Positions 43,720 to 52,947 of a DNA stretch of 64,000 nucleotides are shown here, one piece after another. The notes under the pieces were generated by a model, which saw nothing but the letters and a program-made list of their open reading frames with translations, had not been told where the DNA came from and ran no database searches. The first letter of the stretch is position 1, and each line of letters opens with the position of its first letter. Source of the stretch: Nemesobacter sp965204665. Its GTDB lineage: Bacteria > Desulfobacterota_D > UBA1144 > Nemesobacterales > Nemesobacteraceae. The translations under genes and the position numbers were made by a program. Where the stretch lies: assembly GCA_965204665.1 (NCBI GenBank), contig OZ242002.1:1612001-1676000 (forward strand), read 5' to 3'.

Positions 43720-45018
43720 ATGAAAATTATAAAAATCAATTCGGATAACTTGGAAAAAAAATGCGGGGAGATACGGATATCCTCCTCTCATTTTGATGCG
43801 CAGATGGTTCTGCGGACGGAGAAAATAGTCGAGGATGTGAGACGGCGGGGGGACAAGGCGCTTTTCAGATACACCGCAAAATTCGACGGGACTGAAATAA
43901 CCGAGAAAAACGTAAGAGTATCCGAAAGTGAGTTCGAAGATGCTCGGAGAACTGTTTCTCCCCGCACGATCAGAGGTCTGAAAAAAGCCGCTTCGCGTAT
44001 CCGTTCCTACCAGAAGAAGAAAATGCCCAGAAGCGTTTCTTATAAAGACGGAGAGGGAAACGAACTCGGATGGCTCGTAAGACCCGTTGAGAAAATCGGA
44101 ATATACGTTCCCGGAGGCAAAGCGTCATACCCTTCGACAGTGCTCATGACGGCGGTGCCGGCGCGGGTGGCGGGGGTAAGAGATGTGTGCGTTGTCACTC
44201 CGTGTCCGAGAGAACGGATAAGTCCCGAGGTTCTGGCCGCATGTAGAATTGCGGGTGTGGACCGTGTCTACAAGGTCGGCGGCGCACAGGCGGTGGCGGC
44301 GCTTGCTTTCGGAACCGCAAGCATAGACAAGGTGGACAAGATAGTAGGACCCGGAAACATCTACGTTACGATAGCGAAAAAAATTGTTTACGGTTTCTGC
44401 GACATCGACATGCTGGCGGGGCCGACGGAGGTTCTGGTTATAGCCGACGGCTCTTGTCCTGCGAAGTGGGTAGCTGCGGACCTGTTGGCCCAAGCCGAGC
44501 ATGACGAAATGTCGGTGGCCGTTCTTGTTACGGACAATCCCGGTTACGCGGAATCGGTGAAGAAGGAACTGCTCTCCCAGCTTTCAGAACTTCCGAGGAA
44601 ACTGACTGCCGGCGCTTCCATTGCCGGCAGCGGAAAAATCTATGTTACGGAAAACATGGAGCAGGCAGTGAGTATCTCAAACGCCCACGCTCCCGAACAT
44701 CTTGAACTCTGCGTGAAATCCCCCAAGTCTCTTCTAAAAGACATATCTCACGCCGGTGCTGTTTTTCTGGGTTCCCTTTCAACGGAGCCTTTCGGCGATT
44801 ATGTCTCGGGTCCGAGTCATGTGCTTCCCACGGGGGGAGCGGCCAGATTCTCATCACCTCTCAGCGTTTACGATTTCATTAAAATGCCGAGCACCATATT
44901 GATGTCGAAAAAGGGGTTTTCCTCTCTTGCGGAGACCGTAATGGATCTTGCGCGCGTGGAAGGGCTTTCCGCTCACGCCCTTTCCGTTGAGAAAAGAGTC
45001 GAGGATTTCCGAAAGTGA
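43720..45018 (+). CDS. hisD: Histidinol dehydrogenase
   Basis: Zn enzyme oxidising histidinol to histidine in two NAD steps. 432 residues, full length. Motifs: RPVEKIGIYVPGGKASYPSTVLM, VGGAQAVAALAFGT, VDKIVGPGNIYV, MLAGPTEVLV, the catalytic AQAEHDEMS, NAHAPEHLEL, and FGDYVSGPSHVLPT. hisC follows after 30 bases. The other his genes are not in the window. Confidence 0.97.
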   Translation: MKIIKINSDNLEKKCGEIRISSSHFDAQMVLRTEKIVEDVRRRGDKALFRYTAKFDGTEITEKNVRVSESEFEDARRTVSPRTIRGLKKAASRIRSYQKKKMPRSVSYKDGEGNELGWLVRPVEKIGIYVPGGKASYPSTVLMTAVPARVAGVRDVCVVTPCPRERISPEVLAACRIAGVDRVYKVGGAQAVAALAFGTASIDKVDKIVGPGNIYVTIAKKIVYGFCDIDMLAGPTEVLVIADGSCPAKWVAADLLAQAEHDEMSVAVLVTDNPGYAESVKKELLSQLSELPRKLTAGASIAGSGKIYVTENMEQAVSISNAHAPEHLELCVKSPKSLLKDISHAGAVFLGSLSTEPFGDYVSGPSHVLPTGGAARFSSPLSVYDFIKMPSTILMSKKGFSSLAETVMDLARVEGLSAHALSVEKRVEDFRK

Positions 45019-45048
45019 CTGCAGGCGCAGGCGGTCCCGGAGGTTCTT

Positions 45049-46107
45049 ATGTCGATTAAGGACAGGATTCCAGAAAACCTGATATGCATGTCTCCGTACT
45101 CGGTACCGGAATTCGACTGTTCGGTGAGACTTGACGGAAACGAAAGTCCCTACGACCTTGATCCGGAGCGTAAAGTTGAGTTGTGCAGGAGGCTTTCGGA
45201 ACTTTCAGTCAACCGCTATCCGGATTCCTCGGCCGGCGGGGTGATACGGTCTCTTTCCCGCCTGACAGGTGTTTCACCGGACGGCATACTGCTCGGCAAC
45301 GGCTCGGATGAGATTATCCAGATGATACTGGAGGTTCTATCGGGAAAAAGCGGCCGCGTGCTTACTCCGTCTCCCACTTTCTCAATGTATAAAGTCAGTT
45401 CGCTCGTTCTCGGAAAACAGGTCACGGAGATTCCTCTTGATGAAGATTTCGACATAGATCTTGATTCTACGCTTTCCGCCGTCAGAGAGGAAAATCCCGA
45501 CATAGTGTTTCTTTCAACTCCGAACAATCCCACGGGCAACTCCTTTTCCGAGGAGAAAGTACTCGGTATAGTCCGGCACTGTCCGGGGGCGGTAGTGGTC
45601 GATGAAGCTTACTGCGATTTTTCCAGAAAGAGCTACATACCTCTTATTGCGGAGTACGAGAACTTGCTGGTGCTCAGAACAATGTCCAAGATCGGTTTTG
45701 CGGCGGCAAGGCTCGGGATGCTTTTCGCCCGTCCCGATATTGTGGCGGAAGTCAACAAGGCGCGTCTTCCCTACAACATAAACTCTTTCAGTCAGGAGGT
45801 AATGGCGTTTGCGCTTGATCATCCGGAAATCGTCGACCGCGGTGTTTGTCTGGTACTCGAGGAGAGAGACAGACTGTGCGGCGAACTTGAGCGGCTGAAA
45901 GGTCTGGACGTCTATCCGACCGACGCGAATTTCTTTCTGGTAAAGGTCGGAGATGCGGAATCCGTTTTCATGGAACTTGTGAAGAACGGCATTCTGGTAC
46001 GCCGCTTTCAGGGAGTGGACAGGCTTTCCGATTGTCTTCGGATCACAGTAGGAACCAGGGAGGAAAATGAAAAATTGGTCGGCGCCCTAGTCGGTATACT
46101 TTCCTGA
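45049..46107 (+). CDS. hisC: Histidinol-phosphate aminotransferase
   Basis: PLP aminotransferase of class I/II. 352 residues. Marks: VRLDGNESPYDL, LGNGSDEIIQMIL, STPNNPTGN, VVDEAYCDF, the PLP lysine in LRTMSKIGFAAARLG, and LPYNINSFSQ. The C terminus includes LRITVGTREENEKLV. GGAGG lies upstream of the ATG. Its last 21 bases overlap lnt on the opposite strand. Confidence 0.96.
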   Translation: MSIKDRIPENLICMSPYSVPEFDCSVRLDGNESPYDLDPERKVELCRRLSELSVNRYPDSSAGGVIRSLSRLTGVSPDGILLGNGSDEIIQMILEVLSGKSGRVLTPSPTFSMYKVSSLVLGKQVTEIPLDEDFDIDLDSTLSAVREENPDIVFLSTPNNPTGNSFSEEKVLGIVRHCPGAVVVDEAYCDFSRKSYIPLIAEYENLLVLRTMSKIGFAAARLGMLFARPDIVAEVNKARLPYNINSFSQEVMAFALDHPEIVDRGVCLVLEERDRLCGELERLKGLDVYPTDANFFLVKVGDAESVFMELVKNGILVRRFQGVDRLSDCLRITVGTREENEKLVGALVGILS

Positions 46108-47673
46108 GAGATAGGTCTTTACGGCAAAAAGTGCCGTTATGCCGAGAGCTGTCCACACGAATAGATTTCCGACTTTCGAGTACAGAGTGTGAAGCGAATC
46201 GATCAGAACTACTTCAGACTCGAGATTCTCTTCGGTGAATATGTCCGTGCTGAGTTCTATTTTCCCCGTAGGAGAAACAACGGCGCTTACTCCGCTGTTG
46301 GTCGATCTCACCAGATAGCGGCGCGTTTCAACCGCTCTCGGGATCGAGAGAAGCAGGTGCTGGAACGGCGCGCGGCTTTTTCCGAACCACGCGTCGTTTG
46401 TAAGATTCACGAGCAGATTCGCCCCCATCGCCACATACTCCCTGGAAATTTCCGCCATTATGTCTTCATAACAAACAAGCGGACCGATTCTGATATTTTT
46501 TTCCGGAATCTCAAGGATTGCGAGTTTTTCCCCCGGTGAGAGATCTCCTATCATCGGAAAAATTCTCTTGAGAAACCGGAGTTCCTGGTTTATCAAAGGG
46601 AAATATTCTCCCAGAAGAAAAAGCCGTGTCTTGCTGTAGGTGTTCAGTATATTGCTCCGGGGGTCAACAAGAAACACGGTGTTATATTTTTTAAAGTCCT
46701 CCTCATCCGGCAGGCCGTCGGCCGACAGTTCGGGACTCTCCATGTAGGAGAGTCCTCCGATGAGAAAATGCGAGTTATGCCCTTCGGGAACGACTTTTCT
46801 TGCCTGATCTATCGCATAGACGGGTTCTTCTGCGGGGAACCAGTACTGAACAGATGTTTCCGGCCAGATGACGATATCCGCTCCGGTAAGTTTTTCCGAC
46901 ATTTCTCTGTGCCTTTCCGTTATTTCCAGTTCATTTTCCATGGCTTTTTCCGCATAGTCGAAATTCGCCTGAACCACGGCGACTCTGATGCGGGACTGCG
47001 TACTGAGAAACCCTTCAATCTGATCTATGCGCAGGGACCCGTACACAAGCACCGCGGCTACTGTCGCGATGCAGAGGATGATTGTCGCAGGAGAATGCAC
47101 CTTTTTTTCCCGGATGCCCGAGACGATGTAAAAAAGCGACACATTTGTAAAAAACATTACAAATCCCAGAAAATGTATTCCCAAGGTGTCCACAATCTGA
47201 ATTATCTGCGGATAATAACCTTGGGAAACTCCTATTCCGTAGGGGAAGAGAACGGGAAAAAAAAATTCTGCGACCACCCACGCGAAGGATATTATCAGAG
47301 CGCTCGGAAAAGTTTTTTTCTCGAGGAGTTCGACTCTGGAGATGTAGAAGGTGAAAATTCCGAACTGAAGTGAAGAGTAAATGCAGAAAATCACGACGAT
47401 CGCTGCACTTACGGGAACGGGAAATTCTCCGAACCTGTTAAGCGTTCCGACCAGCCAGTATAGCGAGACGAGGTTCATCACCGTCCCCGATATCATTCCC
47501 AGGATCAGGGACTGTCTACCGGTTTTTCCGGAAACGGCCGTGAGCAGCGGAACGAAACATATCCAGCCGAGCGCGCCCAGCCAAATTGAAAAAAGGGACG
47601 CGGAAAAAAGCGCACCGGATCCCGCGGCCAAAGCCGCGCTTCGTGCAAACTCAGGCGTCTGAAGACTTTTCAT
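46087..47673 (-). CDS. lnt: Apolipoprotein N-acyltransferase
   Basis: Adds the third acyl chain to lipoproteins at the inner membrane. 528 residues. Several N-terminal helices are followed by a nitrilase-like periplasmic domain. The catalytic triad is visible: Glu in DIVIWPETSVQYW, Lys in YSKTRLFLLGEYFP, Cys in GPLVCYEDI. NLTNDAWFGKSRAPFQHL is also typical. The start overlaps the lgt stop (ATGA), so lgt and lnt form a lipoprotein-maturation operon, fitting the lipoprotein genes in this window. Confidence 0.96.
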   Translation of the reverse strand: MKSLQTPEFARSAALAAGSGALFSASLFSIWLGALGWICFVPLLTAVSGKTGRQSLILGMISGTVMNLVSLYWLVGTLNRFGEFPVPVSAAIVVIFCIYSSLQFGIFTFYISRVELLEKKTFPSALIISFAWVVAEFFFPVLFPYGIGVSQGYYPQIIQIVDTLGIHFLGFVMFFTNVSLFYIVSGIREKKVHSPATIILCIATVAAVLVYGSLRIDQIEGFLSTQSRIRVAVVQANFDYAEKAMENELEITERHREMSEKLTGADIVIWPETSVQYWFPAEEPVYAIDQARKVVPEGHNSHFLIGGLSYMESPELSADGLPDEEDFKKYNTVFLVDPRSNILNTYSKTRLFLLGEYFPLINQELRFLKRIFPMIGDLSPGEKLAILEIPEKNIRIGPLVCYEDIMAEISREYVAMGANLLVNLTNDAWFGKSRAPFQHLLLSIPRAVETRRYLVRSTNSGVSAVVSPTGKIELSTDIFTEENLESEVVLIDSLHTLYSKVGNLFVWTALGITALFAVKTYLSGKYTD

Positions 47674-48449
47674 TCCGCGGTCGGTGCTCCGGCCTCAATA
47701 TGCCGCCCGCGTCTTGTGGACAGATATTTGAATGTTCCGACGGCAATCAGAACAAGCGCCGTTACTTGGGCTACGGAAAGACCGGATACGGGACTTTCCG
47801 TTGTATTTCTTATAAACTCGACCAGGAACCTCTCAATACCCGCAAGTGCGAAGTAGATTCCCGCAAGCCATCCGGCGGGTCGTTTCCGGTTCCTTATTTT
47901 CCAAAGAAACAAAAACACCAAAGTCATCACGACCGCCTCGTACACCTGGGTCGGGTGGACAGTTTGCAGTGTTGGAGGTGAACCCTTCGGAAAAGCCATC
48001 GCCCAGGGAAGAGATGACGGAACTCCGTAATCATCTCCCACGAGAAAGCATCCCACTCTTCCGGTGGCGTATGCTATGGCGCAGCCGGGAGCGCATGCGT
48101 CGAGGATTTTCCAGAAACTTTCCCGGTGCTTTCTGCTTACGATGTAAAGTCCCAGAACGGACAACAAAAAACCTCCGTAGAAAGTAAATCCTCCTCTGAG
48201 CAGCAGATATTCCATGGGACGGGAAAGCAATTCTCTGACGGAAAAATTCTCCACGAGAAAAAGAAGTCTGGCCCCCAGCATTCCTCCCGCCACGCATGCG
48301 AGAAACCCGTGTTCGAGAAGTTTCGGAGACATCCCTTTTCTTCGAAACTCAACGGAGGATATCCAGAGAGCTAGAACAAAAGAGAGGGCCACCATGGCTC
48401 CGAAGGAAGAGATATGAAAATCTCCTATTCTCAGGAGCTCGGGATACAT
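47670..48449 (-). CDS. lgt: Prolipoprotein diacylglyceryl transferase
   Basis: First step of lipoprotein maturation: transfers diacylglycerol to the lipobox cysteine. 259 residues, seven hydrophobic helices. Conserved segments: GGMLGARLLF, RGGFTFYGGFL, the signature GRVGCFLVGDDYG, and HPTQVYEA. Its start directly follows the stop of a small membrane-protein frame (TAGATG). Confidence 0.96.
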   Translation of the reverse strand: MYPELLRIGDFHISSFGAMVALSFVLALWISSVEFRRKGMSPKLLEHGFLACVAGGMLGARLLFLVENFSVRELLSRPMEYLLLRGGFTFYGGFLLSVLGLYIVSRKHRESFWKILDACAPGCAIAYATGRVGCFLVGDDYGVPSSLPWAMAFPKGSPPTLQTVHPTQVYEAVVMTLVFLFLWKIRNRKRPAGWLAGIYFALAGIERFLVEFIRNTTESPVSGLSVAQVTALVLIAVGTFKYLSTRRGRHIEAGAPTAE

Positions 48450-48581
48450 CTACTGTTTTTCCCTTCGTGTCGACTCAATTTGTTTCTCGGTACCGGAATT
48501 TGTTTCTGAAAGAAGAAACACGGAAGCGGAAACAACTGCGCAGAGTATGATTTGGACGATGAAGTTGGTTTCGATTTCCAT
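48450..48581 (-). CDS. Small single-helix membrane protein upstream of lgt
   Basis: A 43-residue frame: MEIETNFIVQIILCAVVSAS..., one hydrophobic helix (FIVQIILCAVVSASVFLL) and a polar tail ending TRREKQ. Its TAG stop is immediately followed by the lgt ATG, an arrangement seen in coupled genes. The ribosome-binding site is weak (AGG, nine bases upstream). No family recognised. Confidence 0.45.
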   Translation of the reverse strand: MEIETNFIVQIILCAVVSASVFLLSETNSGTEKQIESTRREKQ

Positions 48582-48697
48582 CTTGCATTACCTGCTTCGG
48601 AATTGCGCCGACAATTCTAACGAATGGTTTGTGAAAGTAAAAACTGCTGATCAAGTTCTTGAATAAAGCGGGCAAGTCGGTAGATTAGTCGCCTGAT

Positions 48698-49294
48698 ATG
48701 CTTAAGTCTCCCGTACTGGTTCTGAACAAGTTTTTTGTCCCCGTTTCCGTAACGAGTCTGAAAAGAGCCTTCATTCTTCTTTACGGAGGCGCCGTTAAGG
48801 CTGTGAACAGGGAATATGAAACTTTCGACTTCGATTCATGGAAGGATATTCGTTCGGCCGATGCCGATGACTGCGTAAGAACCGTCACAAGGGTCATAAA
48901 GGCTCCGAGAGTGGTTATCCTGCTCAGGTACGACGGGTACCATAGAAAGCAACCGAAATTCAACAGAATTAATATCTTCAGAAGGGATGCCGATACCTGC
49001 CAGTACTGCTCGAGAAGTTTTCCCAAAAGCGAACTTACCCTTGATCATGTCGTTCCGAGATCAATGGGCGGGAAAAGCGTATGGGACAACATAGTGTGCT
49101 GCTGTGTTCCCTGCAATAGGAAAAAAGGAGGCAGAACTCCCCGGCAAGCCAACATGAAACTGCTCAGCGAGCCGATAAAACCCGCTCCCGGCATTTTCTC
49201 CAACTTGAATTTCAAGACGGTCAGGTATGAGGAATGGGAGCCTTTTCTAACCTTCGTGGACATGTCTTACTGGAACGTTGAACTTATTGACTGA
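48698..49294 (+). CDS. HNH endonuclease family protein
   Basis: 198 residues. The N-terminal VLVLNKFFVPVSVTSLKRAFILLYGGAVKAV is the common N-terminal segment of chromosomal HNH proteins. The nuclease domain has CQYCSRSFPKSELTLDHVVPRSMGG with the zinc cysteines, then the WDNIVCCCVPCNRKKGGRTP stretch. The DH is the catalytic core. Orthologues of this type are widespread and not part of R-M systems. The biological role is unknown. Confidence 0.9.
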   Translation: MLKSPVLVLNKFFVPVSVTSLKRAFILLYGGAVKAVNREYETFDFDSWKDIRSADADDCVRTVTRVIKAPRVVILLRYDGYHRKQPKFNRINIFRRDADTCQYCSRSFPKSELTLDHVVPRSMGGKSVWDNIVCCCVPCNRKKGGRTPRQANMKLLSEPIKPAPGIFSNLNFKTVRYEEWEPFLTFVDMSYWNVELID

Positions 49295-49375
49295 ACTTTA
49301 CTGCGAAGATGATTTCGCGGGGACTCGGGTTTCCCTGAAATATATCCCGGAGTTTTTCTAGGAGGGAAGACGGGA

Positions 49376-50644
49376 ATGAAACTTGCGTTCACGGTTCTGC
49401 TTTTTCTGCTGAGTCTTCCCAGCCTTGTCGCGGCGCAGATAGTGCTTCCGCCCGCAACTTCCCCCGTAAGTAAGATACCGATCGCCGTTTCCGTACTGAA
49501 AACTAATACGGCGCCGCTTGCATACGGAAAAGATTTTATCAGTACTGTTGAAAAGGATCTCAGGGCGGCTGCGCTTTTTGACGTGAGGTCTGTGAGCATA
49601 CTGTTTTCCTCCACTGCGGAGAATATAGACTTTGCTTACCTCAATGCGCAGAAAATAAGGTACCTGGTCAACGGAAGTCTGAGAGTTTCAGAGAAAGGGA
49701 TTCTCTATGATCTGCGGGTTTACGATGTGTCCGAAGCTCGGGTGCGCATGAGCAAGAAATATGTTGTGCCCCCTGTCGCAATAAGGTCTGCGGCGCATGA
49801 GTTCGCGGGAAAGATTATGAAGGAAATAACGGGTCTTGAGGGATTTTTTGACTCAAGCATCGTATTTGTAAAAGGGTCGAATTACAGAAAGGACCTGTTT
49901 ATCATGGACTACGACGGGGAGAACCTGCGCAAGGTTACAAAACACAGCGCTCTTATTGTCTCTCCCGACTGCTCCGCCGATGGAAAAAGTGTGATCTTCT
50001 CTTCCAACAGAACATGGGACCATGACTTGTACAGGTTGGATTTTGAGGATATGAGGATCTTTCCCGCAAACGGCAGGGAAATAACCAGAAGCGTTAATCT
50101 TGATACTGCGCCCCGATGGTCTCCGGACGGTTCTGAAGTCGCTTTTTCCCGAGATGGGGATATATATATCGCGTCACCGTCCGGGGAAATACTCAGACGA
50201 CTTACAGTGTCCAAGGACATAGATACTTCTCCTGCATGGTCTCCTGACGGGAGGGAACTAGTTTTTGTTTCCGATGCCGGAGGAATGCCGAATCTGTATG
50301 TGATGAGTTCTGATGGAAAAAACAGGAGGAAAATCACGTACGGCGGATACAATACCGATCCCTCCTGGTCGCGGAATTCCTATGTCAACCGGATTGCTTT
50401 TGTGAGTACACAGGGGTCCGAGTCCGATATATACACGATATCTCCCGACGGAACTGGAAAGATGAGACTTACTTCTTCAGGGAATAACGAGCATCCTTCC
50501 TGGTCTCCGAATGGTTACTACATAACCTTTTCCTCAGGAAAAAAAAACAAAAGACGAATTTATATGATGTATCTTAACGGTGAGAATAAAACCATGCTTT
50601 CTCGCCAGAGCGACAGTTCATTTTCCACTTGGTGCGCAAGATAG
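49376..50644 (+). CDS. tolB: Tol-Pal system protein TolB
   Basis: Periplasmic beta-propeller that works with Pal and TolA in outer-membrane constriction. 422 residues with signal peptide (LAFTVLLFLLSLPSLVAAQ). N-terminal domain is near residues 25-160. WD40-like TolB repeats follow, each with a SPDGxxxxF or DLYRLD-type signature (APRWSPDGSEVAFSRDGDIY; SPAWSPDGRELVFVSDAGG; HPSWSPNGYYITFSS). AGGAGG precedes the ATG. pal usually follows tolB; here an R-M pair follows instead. Confidence 0.95.
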   Translation: MKLAFTVLLFLLSLPSLVAAQIVLPPATSPVSKIPIAVSVLKTNTAPLAYGKDFISTVEKDLRAAALFDVRSVSILFSSTAENIDFAYLNAQKIRYLVNGSLRVSEKGILYDLRVYDVSEARVRMSKKYVVPPVAIRSAAHEFAGKIMKEITGLEGFFDSSIVFVKGSNYRKDLFIMDYDGENLRKVTKHSALIVSPDCSADGKSVIFSSNRTWDHDLYRLDFEDMRIFPANGREITRSVNLDTAPRWSPDGSEVAFSRDGDIYIASPSGEILRRLTVSKDIDTSPAWSPDGRELVFVSDAGGMPNLYVMSSDGKNRRKITYGGYNTDPSWSRNSYVNRIAFVSTQGSESDIYTISPDGTGKMRLTSSGNNEHPSWSPNGYYITFSSGKKNKRRIYMMYLNGENKTMLSRQSDSSFSTWCAR

Positions 50645-50742
50645 CCGAGGGTGGCGGCCTGAGACTTTATATCGCAGCATTCCTCCCGATTTAAGTAGAA
50701 TATGAAATCAGGGTATACGCTCTGCATGGAGGTGAGAACTAG

Positions 50743-52947
50743 TTGTTGAAGACGCAGGAAGAGTCGGACATGAGCCCTTCCCTCAACATGGAAGAGGGGG
50801 TGGTTTTCCGACCGAATGGTCGTTGCGCGCTTGAGGACGAAGATTTTCCGTTCGATATGATCAGTGAGGTCGCGGAAGCCGAAAGCTGGAGAAAGGAAAT
50901 CAATCGTCCTCCCTATCACATTCACAAATGGTGGGCGCGGCGGCTCGGAACTGTATTCAGGGCCATTCTTCTGGGTGTTCTCTCTCCGGCTGGTGTGGAC
51001 ATCATGGCAAGGTTCTACCAGTCCGCCCGTTTCAAGAATGTCGTTGTCTTCGACCCCTTCATGGGTAGCGGTACAACTGTGGGCGAGGCGCTCAAACTGG
51101 GTGCTCGGGCCATCGGTCGCGACATCAATCCCGTGGCGCATTTCCTAGTGAAAAACGCCTTGGCGCTACACGACCGCAATGCGGTTTTGGAGACATTCAG
51201 GGAAATCAAACGCGATGTGGCGCAGAAAATCAAGTCGTATTACAAGACCGAACTGGAGAATTCCACTTCTGCGGATGTACTCTATTTTTTCTGGGTCAAG
51301 CAAGTCGTTTGTCCCGAATGCGGTTCAGCGGTCGACCTGTTTTCTTCGAGAATGTTTGCCCGGCATACGTATCCGAAGAAATACCCGACCGCGCACTGCA
51401 CATGTCCGAATTGCGGTGAAGTGAACTCATGCAGATACGATGCCACAGAGGTGACGTGCCGAGTCTGCTCGACACTGTTCGACCCGCAGGAAGGCCCCGC
51501 TTGCGGGCAGAAAGCGACATGCCCGGATTGTTCGCACAGTTTTCCAATCGCCAAGACCATTCGGGAAGACGACCGGCCGCCGAAGCACAGAATGTATGCG
51601 AAGATTGTACTGACTCCGGATGGCGGGAAAGTCTACGCGACAACAACGGAAGCGGACCAGCGCCTCTACGACGAAGCGAAAGAGGATCTGGCAAAGAGGA
51701 AAGAAGCGTATCCCAAAGTTCGCATTAGAACCGGCTGCAACACCAACCAGGCACTGGGGTACAACTACAGATACTGGCATGAGATGTTCAATGACCGACA
51801 ACTGCTGTGTCTTTCTATATTGGCGGAGCGAATCCGTGAAGTCAGGGAGCCGACTCTTCGAGACCTTTTTACCTGCCTGTTTTCAGGTGCTCTAGAGTTC
51901 AACAACATGTTCGCTTCCTACAAGGGAGAAGGAACCGGTGCTGTGCGGCACATGTTCGCGCATCATATCCTGAAGCCCGAGAGAATTCCGCTGGAGGCGA
52001 ACCTCTGGGGCACTCCGAAAAGTTCCGGCTCGTTCCTGACTATGTTCGAAGGACGTATCACCCGTGCTTTGGATTATGCCGCCGACCCGTTCGAACTGCG
52101 CGTCTGTCGCGACAAGAGTCAGCGGCGGACGGAGAAGGTGTACGGACTGTCTCGTTCTCTGGGCTTCGATATAGCTTCTGATCTGCCATCCTTCGAAGAA
52201 GGTCGGCAAGTCTATCTTTCTTGCGGAGATTCCAGCCGCACCGACCTGCGTTCGGGGTCGGTTGATGTCGTCATTACTGATCCGCCGTTCTTTGACAATG
52301 TGCACTACTCGCAACTTGCCGACTTCTTCCATGTCTGGCAATGTCATATTCTCGGAAGCACCGGCATCCAAGACTCAATGACTACGCGTAGGGACGCGGA
52401 GGTACAACACGGAGATGCCGATACTTTCTCCGAACGTCTTTCCAACGTATGGGCTGAGGTGCACAGGGTTCTCAATGACGACGGTGTGTTGGCGTTCACC
52501 TATCATCACTCCCGCAACGAAGGATGGCGTTCTGTTCTGCATGCCTTGATGATTTCTAAGTTCCGAATTTCTGCAGTAGTCCCGATCAAGTCCGAAATGT
52601 CGGTAGCAATGCCAAAATTACGGGCAAAGGAGCCCATAGATATAGATATGATCATCGTGTGCAGAAAACGCTCAAACCTGACGCTTATAACTTGGGACGA
52701 GCGATGTTGGGCGAGCGTTCACTCGAAAGCTACTGTGCAGTTGCAACGGCTTCGGCACTCCGGTCGGTTCCCGAGTCGTAACGATGTGCGTATTGTAGTC
52801 ATGGCACAACTCATCGCGCACTTGTCTCGTTTGAGCAATGTCGATTCGGCTCTCGAGCGCCTAGATGTCTTCTCGCCGCGGATTGAACAGTTGATCGAAA
52901 TCCTGCACGGTTCAGCCGACTGCGGGAACATGGTGGTACGTGTATGA
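50743..52947 (+). CDS. DNA methyltransferase (DUF1156-like) of a type II R-M pair
   Basis: 734 residues from TTG 50743, which follows GGAGGTGA; ATG 50770 is an alternative. The N-terminal INRPPYHIHKWWARRLG is the hallmark of the DUF1156 methylase group. The SAM motif is VFDPFMGSGTTVGEALKLGA. Two zinc-ribbon-like cysteine clusters follow near residues 190-275 (CPECG, CPNCGE, CRVCS, CPDCSH). The catalytic motif is ITDPPFFDNVHYSQLADFF near residue 510. The DPPF motif suggests N6-adenine or N4-cytosine methylation. The stop overlaps the ATG of the next gene, a predicted nuclease, so this looks like an R-M pair inserted after tolB. Confidence 0.85.
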   Translation: MLKTQEESDMSPSLNMEEGVVFRPNGRCALEDEDFPFDMISEVAEAESWRKEINRPPYHIHKWWARRLGTVFRAILLGVLSPAGVDIMARFYQSARFKNVVVFDPFMGSGTTVGEALKLGARAIGRDINPVAHFLVKNALALHDRNAVLETFREIKRDVAQKIKSYYKTELENSTSADVLYFFWVKQVVCPECGSAVDLFSSRMFARHTYPKKYPTAHCTCPNCGEVNSCRYDATEVTCRVCSTLFDPQEGPACGQKATCPDCSHSFPIAKTIREDDRPPKHRMYAKIVLTPDGGKVYATTTEADQRLYDEAKEDLAKRKEAYPKVRIRTGCNTNQALGYNYRYWHEMFNDRQLLCLSILAERIREVREPTLRDLFTCLFSGALEFNNMFASYKGEGTGAVRHMFAHHILKPERIPLEANLWGTPKSSGSFLTMFEGRITRALDYAADPFELRVCRDKSQRRTEKVYGLSRSLGFDIASDLPSFEEGRQVYLSCGDSSRTDLRSGSVDVVITDPPFFDNVHYSQLADFFHVWQCHILGSTGIQDSMTTRRDAEVQHGDADTFSERLSNVWAEVHRVLNDDGVLAFTYHHSRNEGWRSVLHALMISKFRISAVVPIKSEMSVAMPKLRAKEPIDIDMIIVCRKRSNLTLITWDERCWASVHSKATVQLQRLRHSGRFPSRNDVRIVVMAQLIAHLSRLSNVDSALERLDVFSPRIEQLIEILHGSADCGNMVVRV

